The notes: generated from the letters alone by a model not told the origin. Positions 45,194 through 56,007 are shown, counted from the stretch's first letter. The stretch is 64,000 nt of DNA from Tetraselmis striata (GCA_006384855.1 VCJN01002006.1:24538-88537), one strand, 5' to 3'. Program-made: numbers and translations.

Positions 45194-48100
45194 ATGGAGC
45201 ATATCTTTACTGGCGAGGTGTACGCAGCGGCGACATCAACACACTACCAGTATGCGGCGGCGATGGAGGCCAATGACCCCGTGGTGTTGGATAGGGCGCT
45301 TAAGTGGAAGTACCTGTTGCCACAATTGTTGCTTAGGGCCCCGAGCCGAGGCGGACGGCGGCGGCTGCAAGCCTTGGCGTGGCGCTTCCGCGCTTTCGCG
45401 GAGAGGCGCATGACCGAACTCGTGCGCTCATGGGACGACGCGCGCACTGACGCGTTCTACGCCGGACATGCCCGCCAGCGTCGGACGGACGCCGATCTCT
45501 TTGAGGCGCTGCTCGTGGGCACCGCGGACACCGTTGTGGCGTTGGTGGAGGACGGAGAGCTCTCCCGAGCGGCGGGCCGACTATCTTCTAAGGGTATGGG
45601 CGACTTGTCCGATCCCGCTATCCTCGCCCAGCTGCGCGACAAGCACCCGTCCCGTAGCCACCCGATCCCAGACGCCGCGTATGCCATTCCGGTGGACGAG
45701 GCCGCCCTGACGGTGGACATGCGCGTGCCGTACCAGCAACTCAAGCAGCACGTGGCGGCGGGGCCCTCAGGCATGCGCAACGAGTATCTCCGCTGCTTGG
45801 TGGGCGAATACGCCCCGGCGTCCGGGCCCGCGGCAGTCCGCGCCATGTCGGAGGTTGCCTCCATGTACCTCCAAGGCCGCCTGCCCGGGTGGTTCAACCG
45901 GCTCTTCGCCTCTGCTAGGCTCGTGGCACCTGTCAAGAAGCTAGGCGAGGGGAGGGCCCCGGACGTGCGGCCTGTGGCAGTCGGGGAGGCGGAGCGGCGC
46001 GCAACGGAGCGGGCAGTGGTTGACAACATGAAGGAGGCATACGTGTCGGTGCTCGCTCCATCTCAGCTCGGCGTTGGCATTCCCGCGGGCGACTCTGTGC
46101 TCATCCACGGCGTCCGGCTCATCGCCGAGAAGCTTGGCCCACGTGCCGTCATCGTCCACACAGACCTTCGCAACGCTTACAACGAGGCATGGCGCCGCAC
46201 CATCATCCAGCGCCACATCGATTGCTCTCCACTACACCCTGTCATCCCTGCGCTTCTAGCCTCCCTCTCCACGGACTCGTATCTGGTCGTGGACGACCGG
46301 TCCGCCCCTCTGCGGTCGGAGGACGGCGTGCAACAGGGCGCACCTTTGGCCACGACTTCCTTTTGCGTCGCGATTCACCCCGAGGTGCAGCAGTGTGATA
46401 CCACGTTGGAGGTCAATGACGGGGCGGCGCGCTTCAACGCCGACGATGGAATTTTGGTGGGCCTTCCGGAGCACGTTTGGCCGGCTCTTCACGCCTTCCG
46501 CACGTCCATCAAGGCGTCCGTGGGGCTTGAGGTGCGCTTCGACAAGATGCAGGCGTACAGCGCAGACATGGAGGCGGCGCGGCGTGAGGCTCCGGCCGAC
46601 ATCGAGTGGCCAGAGCTAGATGGCCATCACGGCATCGCGGTCCTCAACGTGCCGCTCGGATCGCCAGAGTATGTGCAGGCGTACATGCGCGGCAAGGCGG
46701 AGGAGCTACGAGAGGAGGTGGACGCTAGCCTGAGCAAGCTTCTGTCTGCCAAGCCCAGCCGTCGGTACACCCACGCCTTGCATCACCACGCATGGGCCCT
46801 GCTCAAGCATTGCATGCAACACAAGGCGGGGTATTGGCTCCGCAATTGTCTTCCGTCCGAGGTGGAGGCCTTTGCGGAGGCGGTGGATGCCACCATCCTC
46901 GCGGCGGTCGAACGGGTGCTAGGGGTCTCTTTTGATCCCTCCACGTACGGCACCGACACCAATCCGGTGGTCACCGATTTCTTGGCGGAGCTTTTGCACG
47001 ACCCCGACCCCATGGCAGCGGAGGTGGCTACCTTGAGCGAGGATGCAGTGGCCAGGGCGCGCAACAGGCTTCACCTCCCCACTCGATTGAAGGGAGCTGG
47101 CATCCGCCGCATGGCTACCGTTCGTGATGCCGCCTTCATCGGCTGCATGAACGCCATCCTCCCAAGGTTCCTGACTAGGAACTCCGGCACCAACACCCCC
47201 ACCCCTGGTTTCTTCGACCCACAGCTCGGGTCCGTACTTGGCCGAGGCAGCTTCAACGCAAATTCTTCCGCCCGCCAGTATGACCACTTCCTCAACGATG
47301 CTCATGGGTCGGACAGCTACGCCGTGGAGATGCGCGAGGCGTGGGGCCGCCTCCAAGCGGCTACTGCCGGCCATCTCGGTGACGCAGATGCACGCCAGAT
47401 GGAGCGGGAAGTGGAGGCTGCGTCGGGCTCGCAAAAGGAGCTGACGGCATTTCTAGACCAGGCCAACAACTCCCGGCTTCGAAATGAGGTGTGCGCTCTC
47501 CCTGCCACATGTAGGGAACGGATCTTGTTCAACCAGCTCGACGCGGCGTCAGGCATGTGGACAGTGGCCATCCCCACCGCGCGGACAGCCATGACTCCGC
47601 ATGAGCTGCGAGAGGTCGCTGCCGGGTACTTCTTTCTGCCTAGCCCGTGCTTGGCCCCGGTGGTTGGGTGCCAGATTATTCTGCCCTCGACGGAGCACAA
47701 CCCCGTCCTTGTTGATCTATACGGCGACGCGCTCATGAACCTCCCGGCGCCTGGAGACGCTCACTGGCGTGTACAGCACGACGCTATCGCAGATGCCTTC
47801 CGCGATCACTGTGTTCACGACCTAGGTATCGCGGTACGGCGGGAGGTGGATGACTTGTTCCAGCAGGCAGTGCCTCTCGGCAACACCGTACCCCGGGATG
47901 AACTCAAGGACCTAGTGCCGGACGCAGAGCTCTCCCTTCCGGTGTTCAACGTCGTGACCGGGAGCTATGATCCCCGGAGCTTGAAGTCCACGCTGCTAGA
48001 GTTCAAGACTATGCGGTACGGGGTCAAGTACACTTCTGTGCCCCGGGCCACAGCTGTGGATCGGTTTGAGCGCTCCCTGTTGGGCGACATACAACGGGGG

Positions 48101-48547
48101 TTGGCTGCGCGGGACGCGGCGTGGCACAACACAGAGCCCGGACAGAAGGGTCCTCTTCGAGACATCCTGGATATGTCGGATTACACGGGCATGGTCTTCG
48201 GCACAGTGGGTGAGGTGAGCAAGGGGGTGCACCGCACAGTGCGTGGTATCGCATGCTTGGCTGCGGACCAGGGTGCCCTCTCATCGCGGGGCACTCGGTG
48301 CATCACCCGGGCTCACCAGGAGGCCTTGCTCGCAAGAGATTTCCTCGGGGTCCTGAGCTTAGTGGCCGCTCGAGAGCGTGCTCGCTGCCTCATCAGACGG
48401 CGTAGATTCGTCTCCCATCCCGTTGCTGAAGCTGCACAGCACGTCCGAGGATCACCTACACACACACGTGCTCGCGTGGCCCGGACTCTGAACCGTGTGC
48501 GCATCACTCATCCATCCCGCCTTATGCGGGATGCGGGCCGCTTTTAG
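45194..48547 (+). CDS. Intact reverse transcriptase with C-terminal nuclease-like region
   Basis: 1,117 codons from the first ATG, uninterrupted. An N-terminal helical region (about 1-180) leads to the RT: AAGPSGMRNEYLRCL (about 190), VRPVAVGEAERR (about 262), catalytic VHTDLRNAYNEAWR (about 320), GVQQGAPLATTSF (about 380) and FNADDGILVG (about 415), i.e. an A-D-D catalytic box. Post-RT motif LPTRLKGAGIRR is near 630. Near 920, STLLEFKTMRYGVKY looks like the E-x-K core of a PD-(D/E)xK nuclease, followed by a basic C-terminus. RT plus C-terminal nuclease is the layout of endonuclease-bearing non-LTR elements; I cannot name the clade. The intact frame suggests a recently active copy. The upstream TTTAGCAG may mean a 5' exon exists. 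Confidence 0.85.
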   Translation: MEHIFTGEVYAAATSTHYQYAAAMEANDPVVLDRALKWKYLLPQLLLRAPSRGGRRRLQALAWRFRAFAERRMTELVRSWDDARTDAFYAGHARQRRTDADLFEALLVGTADTVVALVEDGELSRAAGRLSSKGMGDLSDPAILAQLRDKHPSRSHPIPDAAYAIPVDEAALTVDMRVPYQQLKQHVAAGPSGMRNEYLRCLVGEYAPASGPAAVRAMSEVASMYLQGRLPGWFNRLFASARLVAPVKKLGEGRAPDVRPVAVGEAERRATERAVVDNMKEAYVSVLAPSQLGVGIPAGDSVLIHGVRLIAEKLGPRAVIVHTDLRNAYNEAWRRTIIQRHIDCSPLHPVIPALLASLSTDSYLVVDDRSAPLRSEDGVQQGAPLATTSFCVAIHPEVQQCDTTLEVNDGAARFNADDGILVGLPEHVWPALHAFRTSIKASVGLEVRFDKMQAYSADMEAARREAPADIEWPELDGHHGIAVLNVPLGSPEYVQAYMRGKAEELREEVDASLSKLLSAKPSRRYTHALHHHAWALLKHCMQHKAGYWLRNCLPSEVEAFAEAVDATILAAVERVLGVSFDPSTYGTDTNPVVTDFLAELLHDPDPMAAEVATLSEDAVARARNRLHLPTRLKGAGIRRMATVRDAAFIGCMNAILPRFLTRNSGTNTPTPGFFDPQLGSVLGRGSFNANSSARQYDHFLNDAHGSDSYAVEMREAWGRLQAATAGHLGDADARQMEREVEAASGSQKELTAFLDQANNSRLRNEVCALPATCRERILFNQLDAASGMWTVAIPTARTAMTPHELREVAAGYFFLPSPCLAPVVGCQIILPSTEHNPVLVDLYGDALMNLPAPGDAHWRVQHDAIADAFRDHCVHDLGIAVRREVDDLFQQAVPLGNTVPRDELKDLVPDAELSLPVFNVVTGSYDPRSLKSTLLEFKTMRYGVKYTSVPRATAVDRFERSLLGDIQRGLAARDAAWHNTEPGQKGPLRDILDMSDYTGMVFGTVGEVSKGVHRTVRGIACLAADQGALSSRGTRCITRAHQEALLARDFLGVLSLVAARERARCLIRRRRFVSHPVAEAAQHVRGSPTHTRARVARTLNRVRITHPSRLMRDAGRF

Positions 48548-48729
48548 GCGGCTTGCTGTGTTGATTTTCTAATTCTGGGGAACTGCCCTTTTTGTAATTC
48601 ACACCAGTATGCGGGATGCGGGCCGCTTTTAGGCGGCTTGCTGTGTTGATTTTCTAATTCTGGGGAACTGCCCTTTTTGTAATTCACACCAGTAGTGGGG
48701 AACTGCCCTTTTTGTAATTCACACCAGTA
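48523..48729 (+). repeat. Duplicated 85-bp 3' terminus of the RT element, plus a partial third unit
   Basis: Units 48,523-48,607 and 48,608-48,692 are the same: they include the last codons and stop, then ttttctaattctggggaactg and tttttgtaattcacaccag. A third partial unit (48,693-48,729) repeats only the last 35 bp. Each carries TGTAA. Such end repeats can arise by slippage during target-primed reverse transcription. Confidence 0.9.
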
Positions 48730-49343
48730 GTGTCAGCGCGTATTATTGTTGTCGCCACCGCGCAAAATCCAATAAGTACCGTACCAGGTAGCGAAGAGGC
48801 GGCGACAACAGCGCAAGGTGCCACGGCAGTAGTGTCGCAGCTGAAGGAGTGAATTAAGTTTGGGCCCCTGAGTGGGACCTCTAACAGGGACCCCTAAGGC
48901 GGACGACCCACAGACAAAGATGCAGTGTTGTACTGCTGCTGGTACCGGGCGCATGATTCACTACACTGTAGCCGCAGCTAAGTAGTAGTACAGCATTTTA
49001 TTGGCCGCCCACTGAGCTGGTGACAACGCCCCGCGCGCGTAATGAATGCGAAGATATATGCGACGGCACAGCCACTAACCGCAAAGAACTGCAGGTATCG
49101 GGTAAAGGTGTCGGAGCGCGGCAGTAAGAACAGTACTGATGCACGACCATGCACGACCGGCGGCCTATATATACCATATACCATATACCATATATATATA
49201 TATACCATTTACTGTAATCAATTGGGTTTGGGGTCGGGAAAATGAATTGCTTCGCCGCATCGAGAAGTCGAAAGATCCGTGTGCCATTCGTGATATATTC
49301 CTATTGATAACAAGATGAGTAGTTTTTCGCGCGCTTCGCAGGC

Positions 49344-49377
<34 letters not shown>

Positions 49378-49984
49378 CATTGTGTACCGCTCACCCATAT
49401 CGCCGTGGCTGGCGGTGTAGAGTAGTTCCAGGCTACCTGTATAGCGACTAGCTAGGAAACAAATTCAAGTCCTTCAGCGCACAGCAGGTAGCTTTCAGCT
49501 CATACCTCTTCGTTCGTCTTTGTTGGCGTGATGCCACGAAAATCTACTTGCTCTGGCAAAGAGTGGCCCAAATAAAACATGCGTGCCGATAATCCCTCCT
49601 CACAACTATGGGCCGTAAAACAAGTTTGTCCGAAATTCGTCCGTAGACTGGAGCTACAACTCTTCAAATACGCTATATATGAGAACCTGCCTCGCCTGCC
49701 AGAGGTCAAAGGTAGACGACTTCAATATAGCGGGAGCATAGCGAATGTTCTTGTGGGTTGCATGCCACCACAGCAGCAAGGTATTGATGCTCACGGTGAG
49801 GGTCCTTCGGGACCCGCAATATTACCCCTGAAACGGTGTTCCATTACTTACAGTGAGTTTGCTTGGGACAGAGCCAGTGCGCGTGACCGTACGCGGGGGC
49901 ACGTTACTCAGCAGCTGAGGAAAAACCCGTGGATGCTACAGCTAGCGACTGCCGGTCACTTGCCTATCGTGCTGGCGCGACGGC
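48730..49984. other. Intergenic, no confident gene
   Basis: Includes a TATA-rich repeat (about 49,165-49,205) and a 28-base G run (49,347-49,374). The frame 49,579-50,007 (+) has no recognisable domain and overlaps the PAP gene end. Confidence 0.45.
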
Positions 49985-52900
49985 TCACACGACGCCGGCC
50001 TCCATGAGCCAGGCGGGCGTGGCGGCCGCCCACAAGGCGATGCCGCCGCCCTTGCCGCGCGCCACCGCGACCTTGTCGTCGGCGTAGCTGAACAGGAAGA
50101 ACGGCGACTGCGCGCCCTTCCCCTTGGCTTCCGCGATGCGCTGAAACTCCGCCTCGGCTGCGCCGCCACGGGGCATGCTTTGGCGGTCAGACTGCCGGGG
50201 GAGGCAGGAAGCGCATGGGGCGGTGGAATAGAGGAGGGCAGGGGGGCGGTGGGAGCGGACCAAAAACATATTTGGGGTCGTTCGCAGATGATTACATTTG
50301 TCATCCCCCCCCCCCCCCCCCCCCCCCCAAGGAAGACCCACAAATTAAGGCTGGGCGTGTCGTCGGGATGTATCGGAAATCACAATTGATACAATACACA
50401 CATTATTACATATGCAGGGCGAATCAGTTATCCTTTATTTCAAAATGAGAGACGAGGTATATCGCAATCCGCCCCAACAACATTGACAGGACATAAATCT
50501 TGGCGCAGTGTGGCGGAATCAAGCAAATCCTGCATTATTAAAACTAGCAGTGGGTATTTCGAAATGATCATATAATAAAAACTATAAAAACTCGAAAATA
50601 CCGACGGAATCCACAAAATCAATACTTCACAAAAGTGATAAGATGATTTCACGAGCAGAATGACTCTGTAGTCGCCGTCTGGACGCTACACAGGGGCGGA
50701 TTATTTCGTTATTTCTGGGCACCGCAAGCTCAATTAGTTGCCTCGGGATCCGGGGTGGCGGGGCGGCGCACACTCAGACTCGCTCTTGACCGCGAAGGTG
50801 GGCGCCCATGGGCCCAGCTTGAGGGTCAGCTTGGTGAAGTCGAAGTTGAGCTTCTTCTGCACGTGGACATGTCAACGTCCAGACACATGGTAAAAAGGCA
50901 CTCCGATGGACCCGCTGAGATCTCCCCACAGCAGATCATGTGTCTGTTACGCCGATCCTTCCCAGTGTCCCACTCGTTGTGTCTCTGTCTGTCTCTGTCT
51001 GTCTGTTTTGACGGATTGATGTATGTATGTATTTCGTTCCCAACCCCGGACCAACTTGACTATACATGTAGATATGGCAGTATGAATACGTATGCACGCA
51101 TGCATCTATCCGTAGACGTAAAGTGCCAGATACATATAAAAATACATAATAACTGTTTCTGGTACACGTAGTGAGGACTCGGGATTCTAGCATACATATA
51201 ACAATTGTTTTGTATAAATAGTGAGGACTTTACATACACACACACACACACACTCACACATATATATACATACATATTTTATGTATGTATATACACACAT
51301 ATATACATAAAAAGTGGCAGATAGTGGCAGTATAGTTGGATGTTGAAGAAATTGCGGAAATTGGTTGAGCTTTAGGGCTGGGTAGGGGGTGTTGATGGAG
51401 TGCTGTTAGTGTGGGGATGGGGGCTAGGGGGGGGGGGGGGGGATATAAATTGGTGTTGCCCGCAACAACAATATATATCAAATACCATACATACAAATGA
51501 TTATTCTGTGACGGGATCCCGCTCGGGTCTGGTATATGTCACTGCGTTCGAGCCCCCCCCCCCCCCCCCCCCCCCTTCCCTCTTCTCGCCCTGGAGGGCG
51601 ATGACGGAACCGCTGTATTAACCTCGAAACCGATCCAAATGCACAACCAAAATGCACCGATATACTTCGCTGCTTTGCTGGACCCGCACACGCGATGAAA
51701 TGGCGCAAGAATCCTTTCGCCAATACTGTTGTCATTCAGATGTGTCCGTTTCCCCGTCAGCATCCAATGGGTGAATCCGCACGCCGATATGCCCCACATG
51801 GGTGCCGCCAGGGTGCATCCCATCCTACTGCTGTGTACTAACGCAACAAGGGGGGGGGGGGGGGGGGCACGTCTTGTATGTAGACGTATATTGGAATACA
51901 GCATGAAAGCTGCCCGGAAATGATGGATCGACGTTTCAGCACCGTTCACTGCTGTCTACAGTCGGGAGCCCAATGAAACGGCGCGGATAGTCCTCCGCCA
52001 ACATAGAGTATAATAAATGCGGGTGGGTGTAAGCCGATCCCTGTCCGCATTGACTGGGCGAATCCTCCCGGCGACATGCCCAGCCAAGGGGTGTATCCCA
52101 CTGCTCGGTGCAAAATCAAATGGATAGTTGTGTGTGGGGGGGGGGGGCGGGCGGCGGGGGGGGGGGGGGAGGGGTCACGTCGTGCATGTAGAAGGGGCCG
52201 CTGAAGCGCAGGGAGGCGAGGTGGCCGAGGTAGACGCCGTTCTGGATGCGGCCGGCGGCGCCGTCCCAGCTCTGCACCGCCGTCAGTGGAAAGTACTTGC
52301 CGGCCTGCCGCAGCTCGTGGTGGCTGCCCTTGGCCTTGATGGCCGCTGCCACCGCGTCTTTGCCCGCCGTGTACACCAGTCGCCAGCGCTTGCCGTCCGC
52401 GGTGATGGCCTCCTGGAACCCCGCGGCCTGCGAGCCACCCCCAACCCACCGAAAGGGTCAGCCACCGCCCGCAGCCGGGAGGGAGCAGCCGGGCCAGACA
52501 CCGGCGCGGCAAGTAGGTGCGCGGGGAATCCGCACCGGCAGCTTCATCTTCTCGAGCGCCATCATCGCCTGCAGCGGGGTTATCGGGGTGCAAAGGCCGG
52601 GGGGGGGGGGGGGGGGGGGGGGGCGCAGCCACTCCGTCAGCCGCGCATTCTGCAGAAGGGAGAAATGCTGTCATGGCGGCATGGGCACTCACCGCACTGA
52701 GGTTGAGATTCACCCCGCCCGTGATAGATATATCACACGCGCTAGATGCCAGTTGCATTACGGGGTGCCGACTGACATATGACGAGAGCCTTCCTCTTCC
52801 AAGCCACAAAGTGGGATTGACTGGAATATATTCGCTGTAGTTCCGTCGCCATCTAGATTTGACCTCTGGCAGGCAGGGCAGGGCAGGGCAGGGCAGGTTC

Positions 52901-53676
52901 TCCTTTGCAACGATCGTATTGCCGCATCGGCAACCGCATAAATCACAAACCCACAAAAATAATAGCCCAATACAATCTCCCAGCAGCATCATCTGCAGGT
53001 AGGTTGATCGCTATTAATTATAATGCACTTAAATTATCGGTATCCGTGTCACCGGCCAATGATTAGTCCTTGGCAGCGCCATTTTGAAAGTATGATAGTC
53101 GCGAAAGGTAGCTGAACAACAACTGATGCCGTTCAAGTGACCGAATATCCTTGTTTCGGGCAGGTGTCGCTGCTTGATGTGTTGTCCCGTCGTGAGTTGC
53201 CTGCAACCGAGCACCGCGAGCGCGATGGAATCGGGCAGGGCTGGCCCCCACCTTGAAAACCTCCATCGGCGGGACCGACGGGTCGGTCGCCGCGCGATGA
53301 AGCACCGCCACGGGCGCGTCCAGCTCAGCGCCTGTCGCCCCCACGGTGGCCTCCTCACCTGCGGCTGCGCTCAGGCACCGTGACGACGAGGGTAAGGCGC
53401 TCGCCGGAACAGCGATCACTTACCCCGGGCCTCCCCCCAACCCTCGCTCCACCACCGCGCGCGCAGATGTTCCCATACCTGCCGCGGCGAGCGGGGTAGC
53501 ACGGCGCCTGGTGGGCCCTCCCCAGCTGGCGGACCTTCCGCTGGAGGGGTGAAGCAGCACAGCGCACGCCAGCTCAGGCTGCGTAGCAGACTTAACCACG
53601 AAGATTTTTTGGCTGATTCTGTGGATATATGGGGGTGGCGAATTGTCAAATAGTGGGAAATTATATAAATCCCCAA
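49985..53676 (-). CDS. PAP/fibrillin-like plastid lipid-associated protein (start codon not found)
   Basis: Fibrillins are plastid lipid-body and thylakoid-associated lipocalin-like proteins. Minus-strand exons: 53,676 (or further)-53,424; 53,364-53,252; 52,568-52,536 (AMMALEKMKLP); 52,427-52,179 with GKRWRLVYTAG, GKYFPLTAVQSWD and GRIQNGVYLGHLASLRFSG; 50,856 to 50,791 or 50,774 (KKLNFDFTKLTLKLG); and a last exon from about 50,195 or 50,177 to 49,985 with FLFSYADDKVAVARGKGGG then IALW and stop. The G-K-W-R-L-x-Y-T, Q-x-x-D...I-x-N and ADD-x-x-V-A-R-G series in this order fits the PAP/fibrillin domain. Splice phases agree through the first five exons (first intron phase 1, others 0). The first exon frame stays open upstream to 53,758 with no ATG, so a 5' exon is missing; the RT-tail insertion at 53.8 kb lies just upstream. 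Confidence 0.75.
51690..52110. repeat. Diverged direct repeat of about 140 bp in a PAP intron
   Basis: 51,690-51,835 and 51,973-52,110 share gatgaaatggcgc / aatgaaacggcgc, tgtccgtttc / tgtccgcatt, tgggtgaatcc / tgggcgaatcc, gccccacatgggtg / gcccagccaaggggtg and catcccatc / tatcccactg. Several other G/C homopolymers occur in the same intron. Confidence 0.6.
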
Positions 53677-53783
53677 ATAACCGAAGTCACATCGGAAGTT
53701 GAGTGATATCGGGTTCTGTGTCGTTAAACATACCGGCCTGCCCGTTACTCGACTTTTCTATTGGACTTACAAATGAAACGTAC

Positions 53784-53917
53784 TACACAAAAAAAATTTA
53801 CTGCTTCCACCCCGCAGTCGATGTAGAGGACCTTTCTGATTGCCTTTTATTTTGGTGATTTCCGATATCGCCTTCTGCTGCTACGGGTAGCTCATGTAAT
53901 TATACACAAAAAAAATT
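53784..53917. mobile_element. 104-bp RT-element tail with a perfect 15-bp target-site duplication
   Basis: 53,799-53,902 matches the 3' tail at 43,836-43,935 (ctgcttccacc, gatttcc(t)gatatcgcc, gctcatgtaa). It is flanked by tacacaaaaaaaatt at 53,784-53,798 and 53,903-53,917. A severely 5'-truncated retrotransposition event. Confidence 0.85.
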
Positions 53918-54428
53918 CGCCCCCGGACGCACTACAGATTATCCCACGAATCTTCAAATTGCCACCTACATATCCCCCAATAGGCAACCCCCCCCAAAGT
54001 CGGGTCGACACGTCGACACCGCAATCAGAGGGCGGATGAGGCGTCATCCGGGATGTGGGGGAGCGCACGCTGGAATGGTGCAGAGAGGGGTGCGGCAGCA
54101 GCTCCGAGCATGACGGGCAACAGGTAGTCGTGGGCGGCCGACGCTGGCGCGCGCCGGCGCGAAAGTCCTGGATCCAGCCACCGCCTTGGCCGTGCAGATC
54201 GCCATACTTTGACAAAAAATATTGCTGGCTGAGGGGATGTGGTAGTGCGAGTCGCGTCGCTGTGTGCTTGTTAGGGCGAAGAATATGGAATGAGGGAAGC
54301 GGGGCGGGACGGAGGCGGGGGGGGGGGGGGGGGGGGGCGAAGTATTTTGCGTAAGTAGCTCCCACTACAGTACGGTAGACCTGCTGTACAGACCTACCTA
54401 CCTGATGAGGCCTGGGGCTACCTGTAGT

Positions 54429-54500
54429 TGTCTGTAGTCCTCTCGGTAGACGAGCGGTGTCTCCCACTCTGGAGGTCCCCGGATCGATTCCCGGCTCTGT
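54429..54500 (+). other. tRNA-like sequence (possible SINE head) with a B box
   Basis: ggatcgattcccgg (54,481-54,494) matches the RNA polymerase III B box; about 45 bp upstream, tagtcctctcggtagacgagcgg resembles an A box and D arm. The T-stem has a central C-C mismatch and no clean cloverleaf forms, so a tRNA-derived element or decayed tRNA is likelier than a working tRNA. The minus-strand frame here gives the EPGIDPGTSRV peptide typical of translated tRNA-like DNA. Confidence 0.45.
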
Positions 54501-55376
54501 CATTTCAGGCAATATCGTCGTCCGGGCCCATGCTCCGGGCTTGCCCGGTCGATGCATTTGCCCTTTGGGCTTATAGAATGAGGCGGCAGCGGGCTACTAG
54601 CGGGAAAAGGCCGGCATGTTTTAAACACATTTTGCACTGCCACGGCGCAGATCACCCGCCAGCGTAACGCAACTCAACCGACACAACTCCCACTCGGCAT
54701 TACCCTAGGCAGGGACCATATCTAGGTGTGGCCAGCGTTCGAGGGTCAACATCGGTCATCATATTAAGCGTCATATGGATCGCCTGAGTGGTTGGGGTGA
54801 AAGTGGGTGGTCAGCTACGTGTATGTGTTTCAACACGGGCAGGAGCGCCCACCCTTCGGCCTCGCACCTACTAACCGCTTGCCACCAAGAGCACCCATAC
54901 ATTGTCATATAGTATAAGTACCCATGAAATGTTGCGTGCTGTTGGTCGGGTGCGGGGCGGTCGGTCATGATTGCCCATCGCCAATCGCTCGCCGGCGACA
55001 TGATCCCGCACGCATTGCATGTTGTAAAATAAGCGGCGCGGGGCGGCTCTCGTGGCCTCGTGGGGTGCATCATCACCAATACCATTCGTACCCATCCCCA
55101 CCGTCCGTGACTATCCTCGCCGCGGTCAGTTACAGCTTCTCTAGAACTTGACACGTTCAAGCCCTTCGAGCGAGTGACCGTGTGCTGGTCGGACGGAGGA
55201 TGTTGTCGCCGAGACCCGGCAAGCTCGCGTCTGACATCCCCGCCGGTTTGCGCCCCCGTCCGCCGGGCCGGCCGCGCTGCGCACGTCCACCGCCGACGGG
55301 TAGTCTTTGTGCTAGATCTGCGACGATCGAGCACCGCACACCCCACCCTTACTCGCTACGTTGACGCCCCAACCAG
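54501..55376. other. Intergenic, no confident gene
   Basis: Open frames on both strands are Arg/Pro-rich without domains. Confidence 0.4.
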
Positions 55377-55553
55377 TTGGCGGCCCCGGCGGGTACAGAG
55401 GCGCCACAAAGGGGTCGCAAGCCAACGCTGACTGCGGCCGACACCCCGCCCCAGGTGGCGGGCGCGCCTTCACACCCCACCTCAGAAATACCGCACGGGG
55501 AGGTCGCTAAGGCGGCCGCTACCCTGCACCTAAAAGGCAAAGCCCCGGCCGCG

Positions 55554-56007
55554 ATGACGCCCTCGGCTTCACTATCAACAACCCCAGCCTCCGCCGGACC
55601 CTCCACAACCACAACAAGGGCGCCCCTAGCTAGCCCCCCTCCCCGTCCAACTACCTCCAAGTTGACGTGCTGGGCCCAACGCATTCACCGTCCCCCAACA
55701 TGCGCCGGCGGCCCAGCCATGCCGGCGCTATACAAACTCCCCGTCCACGACCTAGAACACCCACGGCGCACTCGCACGGTGTTAATAATAGTGAGTTTAG
55801 CGATCATACGGATCTACCGTACCCGTACGTTATTTCTACGTTTTAATGTCTCACTTCTGACCGTCGCGGCGCGATACAATTGCAGGCACCTAGCACTACG
55901 GCGGGCACATCTCACGTGCCCACCGACATTCCGCTGTCACCCAAGCCCACCCACGCGTGCTGTCCATCTTTCCGAGATGAACCCCCTCAACCAGTGTACC
56001 CTAGTAA
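55554..56007 (+). other. Possible spliced Pro/Thr-rich ORF
   Basis: From the ATG at 55,554 an Ala/Pro/Thr/Ser-rich frame runs to a GTGAGT donor (about 55,790). A TTGCAG acceptor near 55,884 and a GTAAGT donor near 56,001 bracket a second Pro/Thr-rich segment. No domain. It overlaps no recognised gene, but composition alone could explain the open frame. Confidence 0.25.

Noticed and set aside
49165..49205. TATATA stretch as a promoter
   Set aside because: Simple repeat with no gene start in suitable position on either strand.
53355..53567. Transit-peptide-like ORF as first PAP exon
   Set aside because: Its frame does not join exon 2 across the strong GTAAGT donor; the neighbouring frame does, and this frame also lacks an ATG.
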